From Magnetococcales bacterium (GTDB lineage: Bacteria > Pseudomonadota > Magnetococcia > Magnetococcales > JADGCH01), in contig JADGCH010000025.1 of NCBI GenBank assembly GCA_015229115.1, positions 1-34,334 of the forward strand: a stretch of 34,334 nt of DNA, in the 5' to 3' direction. The translations under genes and the position numbers were made by a program. The notes below the pieces were generated by a model. That model was given only the letters and a program-made list of their open reading frames with translations. It did not search any database and was not told the origin of the DNA. Shown here in pieces: positions 1 to 7,455 of the stretch (positions are counted from its first letter, which is position 1; each line of letters starts with the position of its first letter).

Positions 1-2
1 GC

Positions 3-1892
3 TTCTCGCCCAACCTCAATTGCATCATCGGCGGACGCGGCAGCGGCAAATCGGCACTTCTGGAAGGCATGCGCCTAGCCATGGGCAAGGATAACGACCC
101 AAAAATGGACGACAGAACCAGAGAAAAGGTCGATCGCATCAGGGATCTGCTGACAAAAAAAGCCGGCTCTGAAATACGCGTCCACTGGCGTGATGCCGAC
201 GGAATAGAGGATCAGCTGGTTTATACCGCCTCCCAGGCAGGAAGTGGTTCATGCCATGTCGAGGGTCGTTCCATGTCAGACCTCGCTTCTTTTCTGAAAG
301 ATCTGCCGATACAGTTTTTCAGCCAGCAGCAGTTGAATCAGATCACGGCACGAGGAGGCAATGTGCTGTTGACCTTGCTGGATGAGTTTGCCAGGGAGGA
401 ACTGAACCCACTACGGCAACAGGAAGCAGAATTGCGATGGCAGATTGGGCAACTGTTCTCCTCCATAGCCACCCTTGAGCAAACAGAAAAGGACATTAAC
501 CGCCTGCGGCAGGAAAACGCTGAATTAGAGCGGCAGTGGCAAGCCCGTGCGGCTCTGCAGGACGACACCAACAGGCACCAGGGGTTGAAGTCTGAACAGG
601 CCTACATGCAAAAATTGAAGAGCACCCTGGACGACGATACCTCCCGTCTGCTCGCTATGGCCGATGACATTTGTGAAACCCATACCGTGTTAGGATCGGC
701 CACCAATAGGTGGGTTCATGGATCATGGTTTCAGGAAAAGGATGAGCAGATCCTAAAAGCCAAAGAAGCCTTGAAGGCAGAGGTTAGCCAAGTGGTGGCA
801 ACCTACCGAAAGAACGTTCTCGATCTGTTTGAGAACGATCCGGTGTGGTTCACTATTCAACAACAAATGGCACAAGCCGATGCGTCGTTGGTCCAGGCTT
901 GTACAGAAAAAGGTCTTGACCCTGAAGACGTACACCGCATCCAGGAAATCGGCCAGAAAAGAGCCCTCAAAAAGCAGGAGCTGGAACAAAAAGAAAGAGA
1001 GCGTCTTCAGTTGCAGCAGCTGCTGCGACGATTGCCTGAATTATTCCAGTTACTGCATCAAAATTGGCAGGCCTGCTATGCGGTGCGCCAACAACTGGCT
1101 GACGACATGACCCGCTCTGCTGCGTCCGGAGACAAGCCAGTCATCAGACTTATTGTGTCCTACTCATCGGACAGGGTAGCCTTCGACGCCATCTGGAGCA
1201 GACTTTGTACCGATCGCACAACGCGATTGGGACGCAACTGGGATGAAATTGGCGCGATGATTTACCAGGAATATCTAGACACAGGGCACAATGACTATCC
1301 TTCATTATGGGTCATGCTGCAATCCTGGCTGGAACATGAGCAGGATAGCCTTTCCGGTGTCTCAGTAAAGCTGGGTGCACTCCAAATCACCTTTGCAGAG
1401 GTCAAGTCCCATCTATCCGGCGTTGCGTGGAAAGCATGGCAGGATGCACGGCTGATGCGCATTGAGGATACGGTCGATCTCGTGTTATATCGCGCTGATG
1501 GCCATGAGGAAGTCGGTCGGATTTCGGAAGGTACCCTCTCGGATGGCCAACGTAATACAGCAGCCCTGGCCATGCTGCTGGCCAAAGGACAGCATCCTCT
1601 GGTTATCGACCAACCCGAAGACGAACTGGACTCCAATTTCATCTTCCGGGAGCTGGTGCCCATGCTGTGTCGATTGAAGCATTCCCGCCAGATTATCCTG
1701 GCAACACATAATCCCAATCTCCCTGTTAACGGGAACGCCGAACTGGTGTATGCACTCGAAGTGCAGAAAGGACGTGGTGTCAAACGCGCTGAAGGCGGAT
1801 TAGACCGGGAAGATGTGACCAGGGCTATTCTAGACATCATGGAGGGATCAGAACAGGCCTTCCGCCAGCGCAGGGAGAAATACCATTTTTAA
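3..1892 (+). CDS. SMC/ABC-like ATPase, TrlF type (5' truncated)
   Basis: The reading frame is open to the first base of the window, so the gene starts upstream; the ATG at 69 lies inside the nucleotide-binding fold and is not the start. Visible residues 10-17 read GGRGSGKS, a Walker A loop. A long Gln/Glu/Arg-rich stretch follows (about residues 120-350), predicted to be coiled coil. The C-terminal half has an ABC-type signature LSDGQR (512-517), Walker B VIDQPEDELD (about 534-543) and an H-loop ATHNP with His 569. This SMC/RecF-like layout with the DQPED Walker B is what I associate with TrlF-family ATPases, which often carry an N-terminal PHP phosphoesterase domain; that part would lie outside the window and is not seen. 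It is followed after 14 bp by an AlbA_2/HATPase gene on the same strand. Function is unproven; a role in DNA or tRNA sensing or phage defence is inference. Confidence 0.8.
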   Translation, partial: FSPNLNCIIGGRGSGKSALLEGMRLAMGKDNDPKMDDRTREKVDRIRDLLTKKAGSEIRVHWRDADGIEDQLVYTASQAGSGSCHVEGRSMSDLASFLKDLPIQFFSQQQLNQITARGGNVLLTLLDEFAREELNPLRQQEAELRWQIGQLFSSIATLEQTEKDINRLRQENAELERQWQARAALQDDTNRHQGLKSEQAYMQKLKSTLDDDTSRLLAMADDICETHTVLGSATNRWVHGSWFQEKDEQILKAKEALKAEVSQVVATYRKNVLDLFENDPVWFTIQQQMAQADASLVQACTEKGLDPEDVHRIQEIGQKRALKKQELEQKERERLQLQQLLRRLPELFQLLHQNWQACYAVRQQLADDMTRSAASGDKPVIRLIVSYSSDRVAFDAIWSRLCTDRTTRLGRNWDEIGAMIYQEYLDTGHNDYPSLWVMLQSWLEHEQDSLSGVSVKLGALQITFAEVKSHLSGVAWKAWQDARLMRIEDTVDLVLYRADGHEEVGRISEGTLSDGQRNTAALAMLLAKGQHPLVIDQPEDELDSNFIFRELVPMLCRLKHSRQIILATHNPNLPVNGNAELVYALEVQKGRGVKRAEGGLDREDVTRAILDIMEGSEQAFRQRREKYHF

Positions 1893-1906
1893 GATGGACA
1901 CAACCT

Positions 1907-3181
1907 ATGTATGAATCTACCGACGAAATGATCCGGGAAATCACGGCGGGAGAGGATACCTACCTCGAATTCAAGGAAGTGCTCTTCCGTGATAACCAAC
2001 CTCGTTTTGCCAGTGAGGAAGGACGTGCCGCCAGGGTTATCGCCGAAGTCTTTATCAGCATGGCGAATACTGAGGGCGGCGTTGTTTTGCTGGGCGTCAA
2101 TAAATTTGGCGATGTGGTGGGCATCGATCCCGATAAACGCGAGATTCTTGAACAATGGGTGGTCAATTGCGCCCTGGATGCCTGCGAACCCAAAGGGAGC
2201 ATGGAACCTCGCCTGAACTGGCGCCAACTACCGGATGCGGCGGGAGTGAACAGACTGGTGCTGCACATCGATATACCGAAGTCGCGCCACTATGTTCACC
2301 ACACCTCGGACGGAAAATTCCTGAAACGGGTCAGCAGTCACCGTACCCCGATCCCCGCTGAACAGCTTGGCCGTCTACTGGCAGCAAGATCCCTGCTGAT
2401 TCCTTTCGAGGAGCGTCCCTGCCCTGGAACAAACCTCGACCATTTCAACCTTGACCGGTTTGATGCGTACTACAGACGGAGATTCGGGCACTCTTTCCTG
2501 GAAAGCGGTCTTGCACCGGAACGGCTGCTGGAAAACCTGAAACTGGTGTTGCGCAATGAGGATGGTTCATGGCGTTTGACCAACCTGGGGGTGCTCCTTT
2601 TTACCGACCGTCCCGCGAACTGGCTGGCAGGCGCTTATCTTGAAGTCGCCATCCATGACCATGCCACAGCTGATGGTAATACCTTGGATGTCAAACGATT
2701 TGAGGGGCCCGTCAACACCCAGATCGACTCCGTGCTGGAGTACCTTACGAAAAGCCCCTTTTTACTGGTTCAATCCGAGAAAACGGCACTGGGCCGTATA
2801 GATAAGCCTTGCTATAGCGGACTTGCCATCCAGGAAGCGATTGTTAACGCCACCGTTCACCGTGATTACGAGCTGACAGGCTCCCAAATCATTATCAACC
2901 TGTTTCCGGATCGGATGGAAATCAAAAACCCTGGTTTTTTGCACAACACGCTCAAACCAGAAGATCTGTATGCCGGTTGCCAGCCCATGCGACGCAATCA
3001 GCACTTATCGGGATTCTTTCGGGATTTCCCAAGCCCCATCACGGGCAGGAGCCTGATGGAAGCCCGTGGAGTCGGATTTCTTGCCATCATCCGTGAAAGT
3101 CAGGCCATTTCTGGACGTATACCGTTGTTTGAAGTGATCGGGCAAAGCATAAGACTAACCATCTTCTCCGGATACGGCTAA
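1907..3181 (+). CDS. AlbA_2 (Schlafen-like) and HATPase domain protein
   Basis: A 424-residue protein of the COG2865 type. Residues about 10-135 match the AlbA_2 nucleic-acid-associated domain: YLEFKE near the start, then SMANTEGGVVLLGVN and a GDVVGID turn. The region around residue 310 contains EAIVNATVHRDY, the N-box-like motif of the C-terminal GHKL/HATPase_c_4 domain, followed by MEIKNPG. The later conserved block reads RRNQHLSGFF where relatives usually have an RNP motif, and the protein ends soon after a GVGF segment, so no C-terminal winged helix is visible. ATG 1907 begins 14 bp after the ATPase stop with only a weak ribosome site, suggesting co-translation. Proteins like this are annotated as transcriptional regulators and occur in defence islands; a shared job with the upstream ATPase is inferred from pairing only. 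Confidence 0.85.
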   Translation: MYESTDEMIREITAGEDTYLEFKEVLFRDNQPRFASEEGRAARVIAEVFISMANTEGGVVLLGVNKFGDVVGIDPDKREILEQWVVNCALDACEPKGSMEPRLNWRQLPDAAGVNRLVLHIDIPKSRHYVHHTSDGKFLKRVSSHRTPIPAEQLGRLLAARSLLIPFEERPCPGTNLDHFNLDRFDAYYRRRFGHSFLESGLAPERLLENLKLVLRNEDGSWRLTNLGVLLFTDRPANWLAGAYLEVAIHDHATADGNTLDVKRFEGPVNTQIDSVLEYLTKSPFLLVQSEKTALGRIDKPCYSGLAIQEAIVNATVHRDYELTGSQIIINLFPDRMEIKNPGFLHNTLKPEDLYAGCQPMRRNQHLSGFFRDFPSPITGRSLMEARGVGFLAIIRESQAISGRIPLFEVIGQSIRLTIFSGYG

Positions 3182-3184
3182 TCC

Positions 3185-3817
3185 TCACTCATTCAAAAAC
3201 GGATTGAAATGGCGCTCACGACCGATGGTAGTCGATGGACCGTGGCCCGGATGGCAGACAATCGAGTCTGGCAGGGAGAGCAGCCGGTCACGGATGGACT
3301 GTAACAGCTGGCTGTGGTTGCCACCCAGCAGATCGGTGCGTCCGACGGAACTGGCGAACAGCGTATCACCGGTGGCGATATCATCCTGCCAGCGCAGGCA
3401 GACGCCGCCGCGGGTATGGCCCGGGGTATGGATGACCTCAAGAGTGACACCGGCCAGCGCTAACCGGTCACCGTGTTGCAGCGCATGGTCGATGCGCGGC
3501 ATCGGACCAAAGGCTGACATGCCCCATGAAGCCGCATCTCGGGCGGCCTTGGCCACCTGTTCCTGGTCACCATTGTGCAGCCAGAACTGGCAACCGGTCA
3601 GCTGCTGCAACTGCGCCACGGCACCGATATGGTCGGCATGACCATGGGTATTGACGATATGCGTCAGACGCTTGCCCAGTTTCTTCAACCGTTGCAGCAG
3701 ATGGCTGGCATCCCAGCCCGGATCAATCAGGATCGCCTCTTCATGGTCCGAATGGCTGAGAATATGGCAATTGACCTGCAACGGGCCTGTGACCATGATT
3801 TCGTGGATGATGCTCAT
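3185..3817 (-). CDS. Metallo-beta-lactamase-fold hydrolase, glyoxalase II-like
   Basis: A 210-residue single-domain hydrolase. All ligands of a glyoxalase II-type binuclear metal site are visible: THGHADH (His58, His60, Asp62, His63), His134 in HTPGHT, Asp151 in ATGDTLF and His192 in PGHGPST, with the usual ending ERHFNPF. It lacks the C-terminal glutathione-binding domain of full-length GloB and resembles the short YcbL-type cytosolic enzymes, so hydrolysis of a thioester such as S-lactoylglutathione is plausible but the substrate is not determined. It is the last gene of a three-gene minus-strand operon, starting 3 bp after the WGR gene stop. Its stop lies 3 bp from the stop of the convergent AlbA_2 gene, leaving no room for a separate terminator. 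Confidence 0.9.
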   Translation of the reverse strand: MSIIHEIMVTGPLQVNCHILSHSDHEEAILIDPGWDASHLLQRLKKLGKRLTHIVNTHGHADHIGAVAQLQQLTGCQFWLHNGDQEQVAKAARDAASWGMSAFGPMPRIDHALQHGDRLALAGVTLEVIHTPGHTRGGVCLRWQDDIATGDTLFASSVGRTDLLGGNHSQLLQSIRDRLLSLPDSIVCHPGHGPSTTIGRERHFNPFLNE

Positions 3818-3820
3818 ATT

Positions 3821-4099
3821 TCATGCTCCTTCGCGCACATAATCGGCCATGGATTGTTTGAGTCCTTCCTGCATGACAACACGATAGCCTTTCTGGATCA
3901 GCTGGTCGCGCAGGATCTGCAGGGCATTGAGGGCCTCAACCGGGTCCGGATAGGGTGTCTTGCGCACGGTACCAGGCGAGCCAAGCCGACCCCACTCGCG
4001 AATCACCTGCCACCGTCCCAGCAGATCGGGCTGTACCTGAATGAAATAATACCAGATGAGCTGGCTTTCCTGGTTGACCCGTTGCAGATAGGCCTTCAT
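3821..4099 (-). CDS. Small stand-alone WGR-domain protein
   Basis: A 92-residue protein consisting almost entirely of a WGR domain. The hallmark tryptophan-glycine-arginine sits in REWGRLGSPG, preceded by the FIQVQPDLLGRWQV strand pair and followed by an ALNALQILRDQLIQKGY helix. WGR domains are found in PARPs, MolR-like proteins and small bacterial proteins, and are proposed to bind nucleic acid. The start codon overlaps the stop of the upstream GGDEF-EAL gene by 4 bp (ATGA), which argues for translational coupling. Nothing else in the sequence suggests an enzymatic activity. Its partner or target in a c-di-GMP operon is unknown. Confidence 0.85.
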   Translation of the reverse strand: MKAYLQRVNQESQLIWYYFIQVQPDLLGRWQVIREWGRLGSPGTVRKTPYPDPVEALNALQILRDQLIQKGYRVVMQEGLKQSMADYVREGA

Positions 4100-5844
4100 C
4101 GCTCCTGCCTTTCCATCACCTGCAACAGGGCCTCGAACGACAGGGGCCGACTGATGTGGTAGCCCTGGATATGGTCACAGCCACGGCTGCGCAGAAAATC
4201 CATCTGAACACCATTTTCGACCCCCTCCGCTACCACATCCATACCCAGACTGTGGGCCATGGAAATGATGGCGGTGATGATGGCGGCATCGTCGGAATTC
4301 TCCGCCAGGTCGCGCACAAACGACTGATCAATCTTCAGGGTGCCCAGTGGCAACCGTTTCAGGTAGCTTAGTGAGGAATAGCCCGTACCAAAATCATCGA
4401 CCGATATGTGAATACCCATTTCGTTGAGGGCATCCAGGGCACGACGGGCCTGCTCAACATCGGCCATCATCAGGCTTTCGGTGATCTCCAGTTCCAGATG
4501 GGTCGGCTGCAACCCGGTCTCGGAGAGAATGGCCATCAGCCGACGGACAAAATCGGGCTGCTGCAACTGCATCACCGACAGGTTGACGGCGGCACGGAAG
4601 TCATCCCGACCGGATGACACCATCTGTTTCATCTCCAGGCAGGCGTGACGCAACATCCATTCCCCCAGGGGCAGGATAAGGCCAGTCTCCTCAGCCAGCG
4701 GGATGAATTCCGAGGGGGGCACCATGCCCTGCTCCGATGGCCAGCGGGTCAGCGCCTCGACACCCATGATGCGGCGTCTTTTCAAATCCAGCTTGGGCTG
4801 GTAGTGAACGGTCAGCTCCTGCCGCTCCAGAGCGCGACGCAACCTGGTCTCCATGGCCAGACGGTTGGAGGCAACCGCCTCCATCGATTCACTGTAGAAC
4901 TGGAAGTGATGGCGACCCGATCGCTTGGCTCGGTGCAGGGCCAGACTGGCACATTTGACCAGTCGGTCGATATCGCCAGCGTTGGTAGGATAAAGGGCGA
5001 TACCACAGCTGACACCGACATAGATCTCCTGACTCTTGAGCAGCACCGGCTGCTTCATGGTGTCGAACAGCCGCTGTACGGTATGGATGACCTCCTGCAA
5101 CGATACAACATGTTCCAGAATCAGGGCAAACTCATCGCCATCGAGACGACAGAGGATGGTGCCATCCCGTCCCGACTGGTTCAACCGTTGCGCCACCTGC
5201 TGCAACAGTACGTCACCGCTCGACTGTCCCAGGGTATCGTTGACGTTGCCGAACAGATCGAGGTCAAAAATCGCCAGGGCTACCTTGCACAGGGTACGAT
5301 CGGCATTAAGCATGGCCTGACTGAGATGGTCGCGGAATAACACGCGATTGGGCAGACCGGTCAGGGCATCGTACTCAACCGCATCCTCGAACATCTGCCG
5401 TGTGACGTGGATGTGTTGTTCCACCTCGCTCATGGCACTGTCGAAAACACTGGTCATGATGCGCAACTGCTCTTCGATGCGACGCGATTCGGTGATATCC
5501 TGACCGACATACCACACCCTGTCATCCTGCCATGGCAGGGAAAAGCGCTGCCAGCGCAGAGTGCGCACCATACCGTTGCGACAGTGCCAGGTTCGATCTA
5601 TGATGGCGTCGGATGACCAGGCTTGATCGCCAAACAGCCGGGTCAGGGTGGCTGTGTGGTGGATATCGGCTGCTGCTACGCCACTGAGCTGCTCACAAGA
5701 GCTGTTCCAGAACAGGATTTCCAGCTCACCACGATCCGTGGCCAAGCCGTGCAGAGCCATAACCGGCTGGGGCAGCGCCGCCAGTAACACGGTAGCCGTG
5801 CCGTCATGATCAATATCCGGTTGCAGCGTGCGCGGGTGACCCAT
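4096..5844 (-). CDS. PAS-GGDEF-EAL cyclic-di-GMP phosphodiesterase
   Basis: A 582-residue cytosolic protein with no membrane segment. Residues about 15-125 form a PAS sensor ending in GQDITESRRIEEQL. A GGDEF domain follows (about 155-315), but the active loop is DGDEF (235-239) and the inhibitory-site motif is RDGT (226-229) rather than RxxD, so cyclase activity is doubtful. The EAL domain (about 330-575) keeps EAL (363-365), NLS, EITESLMM, DDFGTGYSSL (483-492), AEGVEN and the QGY loop, so it should hydrolyse c-di-GMP to pGpG; a degenerate GGDEF often acts as a GTP-sensing module. It heads an operon with the WGR and hydrolase genes. The first 130 codons and the 56 bp upstream are part of a perfect 446-bp tandem repeat, so its own upstream region lacks a recognisable -35 box. 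Confidence 0.93.
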   Translation of the reverse strand: MGHPRTLQPDIDHDGTATVLLAALPQPVMALHGLATDRGELEILFWNSSCEQLSGVAAADIHHTATLTRLFGDQAWSSDAIIDRTWHCRNGMVRTLRWQRFSLPWQDDRVWYVGQDITESRRIEEQLRIMTSVFDSAMSEVEQHIHVTRQMFEDAVEYDALTGLPNRVLFRDHLSQAMLNADRTLCKVALAIFDLDLFGNVNDTLGQSSGDVLLQQVAQRLNQSGRDGTILCRLDGDEFALILEHVVSLQEVIHTVQRLFDTMKQPVLLKSQEIYVGVSCGIALYPTNAGDIDRLVKCASLALHRAKRSGRHHFQFYSESMEAVASNRLAMETRLRRALERQELTVHYQPKLDLKRRRIMGVEALTRWPSEQGMVPPSEFIPLAEETGLILPLGEWMLRHACLEMKQMVSSGRDDFRAAVNLSVMQLQQPDFVRRLMAILSETGLQPTHLELEITESLMMADVEQARRALDALNEMGIHISVDDFGTGYSSLSYLKRLPLGTLKIDQSFVRDLAENSDDAAIITAIISMAHSLGMDVVAEGVENGVQMDFLRSRGCDHIQGYHISRPLSFEALLQVMERQER

Positions 5845-5899
5845 AGCAGAAGAGATCCTCAGGTAACAGGATTTTCGGTGTGTCCGGGATCATAACCGA
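5454..5899. repeat. 446-bp direct tandem repeat, copy 1
   Basis: This unit matches the next 446 bases on inspection, with a constant offset of 446. It covers codons 1-130 of the intact minus-strand phosphodiesterase gene plus 56 bp of its leader. The flanking base at 5453 (g) differs from its counterpart at 5899 (a), fixing the left edge; only one shared base (t) is found at the junction, so this looks like microhomology-level or illegitimate duplication rather than recombination between long repeats. The unit is not a multiple of three (446 = 3 x 148 + 2). Confidence 0.93.
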
Positions 5900-6290
5900 T
5901 CATGATGCGCAACTGCTCTTCGATGCGACGCGATTCGGTGATATCCTGACCGACATACCACACCCTGTCATCCTGCCATGGCAGGGAAAAGCGCTGCCAG
6001 CGCAGAGTGCGCACCATACCGTTGCGACAGTGCCAGGTTCGATCTATGATGGCGTCGGATGACCAGGCTTGATCGCCAAACAGCCGGGTCAGGGTGGCTG
6101 TGTGGTGGATATCGGCTGCTGCTACGCCACTGAGCTGCTCACAAGAGCTGTTCCAGAACAGGATTTCCAGCTCACCACGATCCGTGGCCAAGCCGTGCAG
6201 AGCCATAACCGGCTGGGGCAGCGCCGCCAGTAACACGGTAGCCGTGCCGTCATGATCAATATCCGGTTGCAGCGTGCGCGGGTGACCCAT
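5859..6290 (-). pseudogene. Duplicated 5' fragment of the PAS-GGDEF-EAL gene
   Basis: The first 130 residues are identical to those of the full-length phosphodiesterase gene immediately downstream, covering start codon, PAS domain and the QLRIM end. At the repeat junction the frame runs into what was upstream sequence, adds a 13-residue tail (IGYDPGHTENPVT) and stops 14 bp before the start of the intact gene. The ribosome-binding region is identical to that of the intact copy, so a PAS-only polypeptide could still be made. It is either a by-product of a recent tandem duplication or a small regulatory PAS protein. An assembly error is a third possibility, since two identical 446-bp units are hard to resolve with short reads. 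Confidence 0.8.
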
Positions 6291-6345
6291 AGCAGAAGAG
6301 ATCCTCAGGTAACAGGATTTTCGGTGTGTCCGGGATCATAACCGA
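5900..6345. repeat. 446-bp direct tandem repeat, copy 2
   Basis: Second unit of the tandem repeat. The match continues for one more base (t at 6346) and then ends, at tttgtcg against catgatg after copy 1. It contains the truncated PAS reading frame and the -10 element of the minus-strand promoter, while the matching -35 element lies outside the repeat at 6358-6363. No transposase, long terminal inverted repeats or target-site duplications accompany it, so it is not an insertion sequence. Confidence 0.93.
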
Positions 6346-6363
6346 TTTTGTCGTTCCTATCAA
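6335..6363 (-). promoter_or_regulatory. Sigma-70-like promoter of the c-di-GMP operon
   Basis: Read on the minus strand there is TTGATA (complement of 6358-6363), a 17-bp spacer and TATGAT (complement of 6335-6340), each five of six matches to consensus. Transcription would begin near 6328, about 38 nt before the start codon of the truncated copy. The -10 box is inside repeat copy 2 and the -35 box just outside it. At the equivalent position before the intact gene the -10 is retained but the sequence 17 bp upstream is AGCAGT, not a -35. The element also lies directly before the divergent glycosyltransferase gene. Confidence 0.6.
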
Positions 6364-6381
6364 CTACGCCAGGGAGAGAAT

Positions 6382-7455
6382 GTGTCTGACATCACCAACG
6401 CCTTCAGGGAACGGTTCCAGGGTCTTTACATCTACTTCCACGATGGCCTGTTCTCACGTTTTTCCATGACCTCGCGGGCCCTGGCACAAGGATTTCAAGC
6501 TCTCGGCATCCCGGTCTATTCCAATATCGATGCTCCTCCCCTGCTGCGTTGGCAATCGATCTATGAACCACAGCCGCTGGTCTACCTGTTCGAGGTCAAC
6601 GACAACACTTACAGCCCGGCCTACATGAGAACGATCCAGGTCTACCAGGGAGCGGTCAAGCTGATTTTGTGCATGTCCGACAATCTGCAGAGCTACATCA
6701 CTCCGGAAGAAATTCCGGCCCTGATGGCCCATGAAAACCGTTTCATCAACATCAGTGGCTGGCGCGTCCCATGGGCGTTCGGGCTGTCGCAGCAGACCAT
6801 CGAGGCTACCGCCGGTGGGCTGCCCTTTGGGCAACGCCGTCCAGTCGTCCTGCACAATTTTCGGCCATCCTTCAACCAGGGTATACGCCATGTGCTCGAC
6901 CTGGCCCTGCTACCCTGGCTGGAACAGTGGCTGACCGTTGATCGCAGACTCTCGGACGATGACCAACAGGCGGTGCGTTATCAGGATGGCCAGGGCGACG
7001 ATGAGCACGGTCTGCGCTATCAGGATCATTTCGACAAGCTGAAGCAGTACCAGGCCTGCCTTGCTTATGGCGGCCATTTCTTTCCCAATTTGGCACGCAG
7101 TAACTGCTTCAAGGACTACGGCCCATTCAAGCATTATACCTTCCTGCAGGACCCGGTGGTGCTGCGCTGGGATAGCTTCCGGTTCTGGGAATCGCTGGCG
7201 GCTGGCTGCCTGACCCTGCATCTCGATTTTGACCGCTACGGATTTCTGTTGCCACAGATGCCGGTGGCATGGCAACATTACCTGCCGGTTGATCTGTCGG
7301 ATCCGAAGGGCAGCGTGGCTGCCATCATCGATCAGCAGCACCGCCTGGCTGACATCGCCGCTGCTGGCCAGCAGTGGGCCCTGACTCATTACCGGCCACA
7401 GGCCGTGGCACAACGACTGATCGATCTGGTGATGACCCAATGCCTTTGCAAGTGA
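6382..7455 (+). CDS. Putative glycosyltransferase, GT-B-like
   Basis: A 357-residue soluble protein. The start is GTG at 6382, with AGGGAG at 6371-6376 five bases before it; an ATG two bases upstream is out of frame. The N-terminal half has alternating strands and helices (FSRFSMTSRALAQGFQALG, an early acceptor-side fold) and the C-terminal part contains DSFRFWESLAAGCLTLHLD, the ExxAxG-type nucleotide-sugar binding signature of GT-B glycosyltransferases (CgeB/GT1-like), then a Rossmann ending. Donor and acceptor are not identifiable. It overlaps the following acetyltransferase gene by 16 bp, and with the adenylation gene forms a three-gene set that probably builds and modifies a surface polysaccharide. 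Its promoter must share the duplicated sequence with the divergent c-di-GMP operon. Confidence 0.7.
   Translation: MSDITNAFRERFQGLYIYFHDGLFSRFSMTSRALAQGFQALGIPVYSNIDAPPLLRWQSIYEPQPLVYLFEVNDNTYSPAYMRTIQVYQGAVKLILCMSDNLQSYITPEEIPALMAHENRFINISGWRVPWAFGLSQQTIEATAGGLPFGQRRPVVLHNFRPSFNQGIRHVLDLALLPWLEQWLTVDRRLSDDDQQAVRYQDGQGDDEHGLRYQDHFDKLKQYQACLAYGGHFFPNLARSNCFKDYGPFKHYTFLQDPVVLRWDSFRFWESLAAGCLTLHLDFDRYGFLLPQMPVAWQHYLPVDLSDPKGSVAAIIDQQHRLADIAAAGQQWALTHYRPQAVAQRLIDLVMTQCLCK

Noticed and set aside
5454-6346. The duplicated segment considered as a mobile element.
   Set aside because: No transposase, no terminal inverted repeats and no target duplication; the content is entirely the neighbouring gene and its leader.
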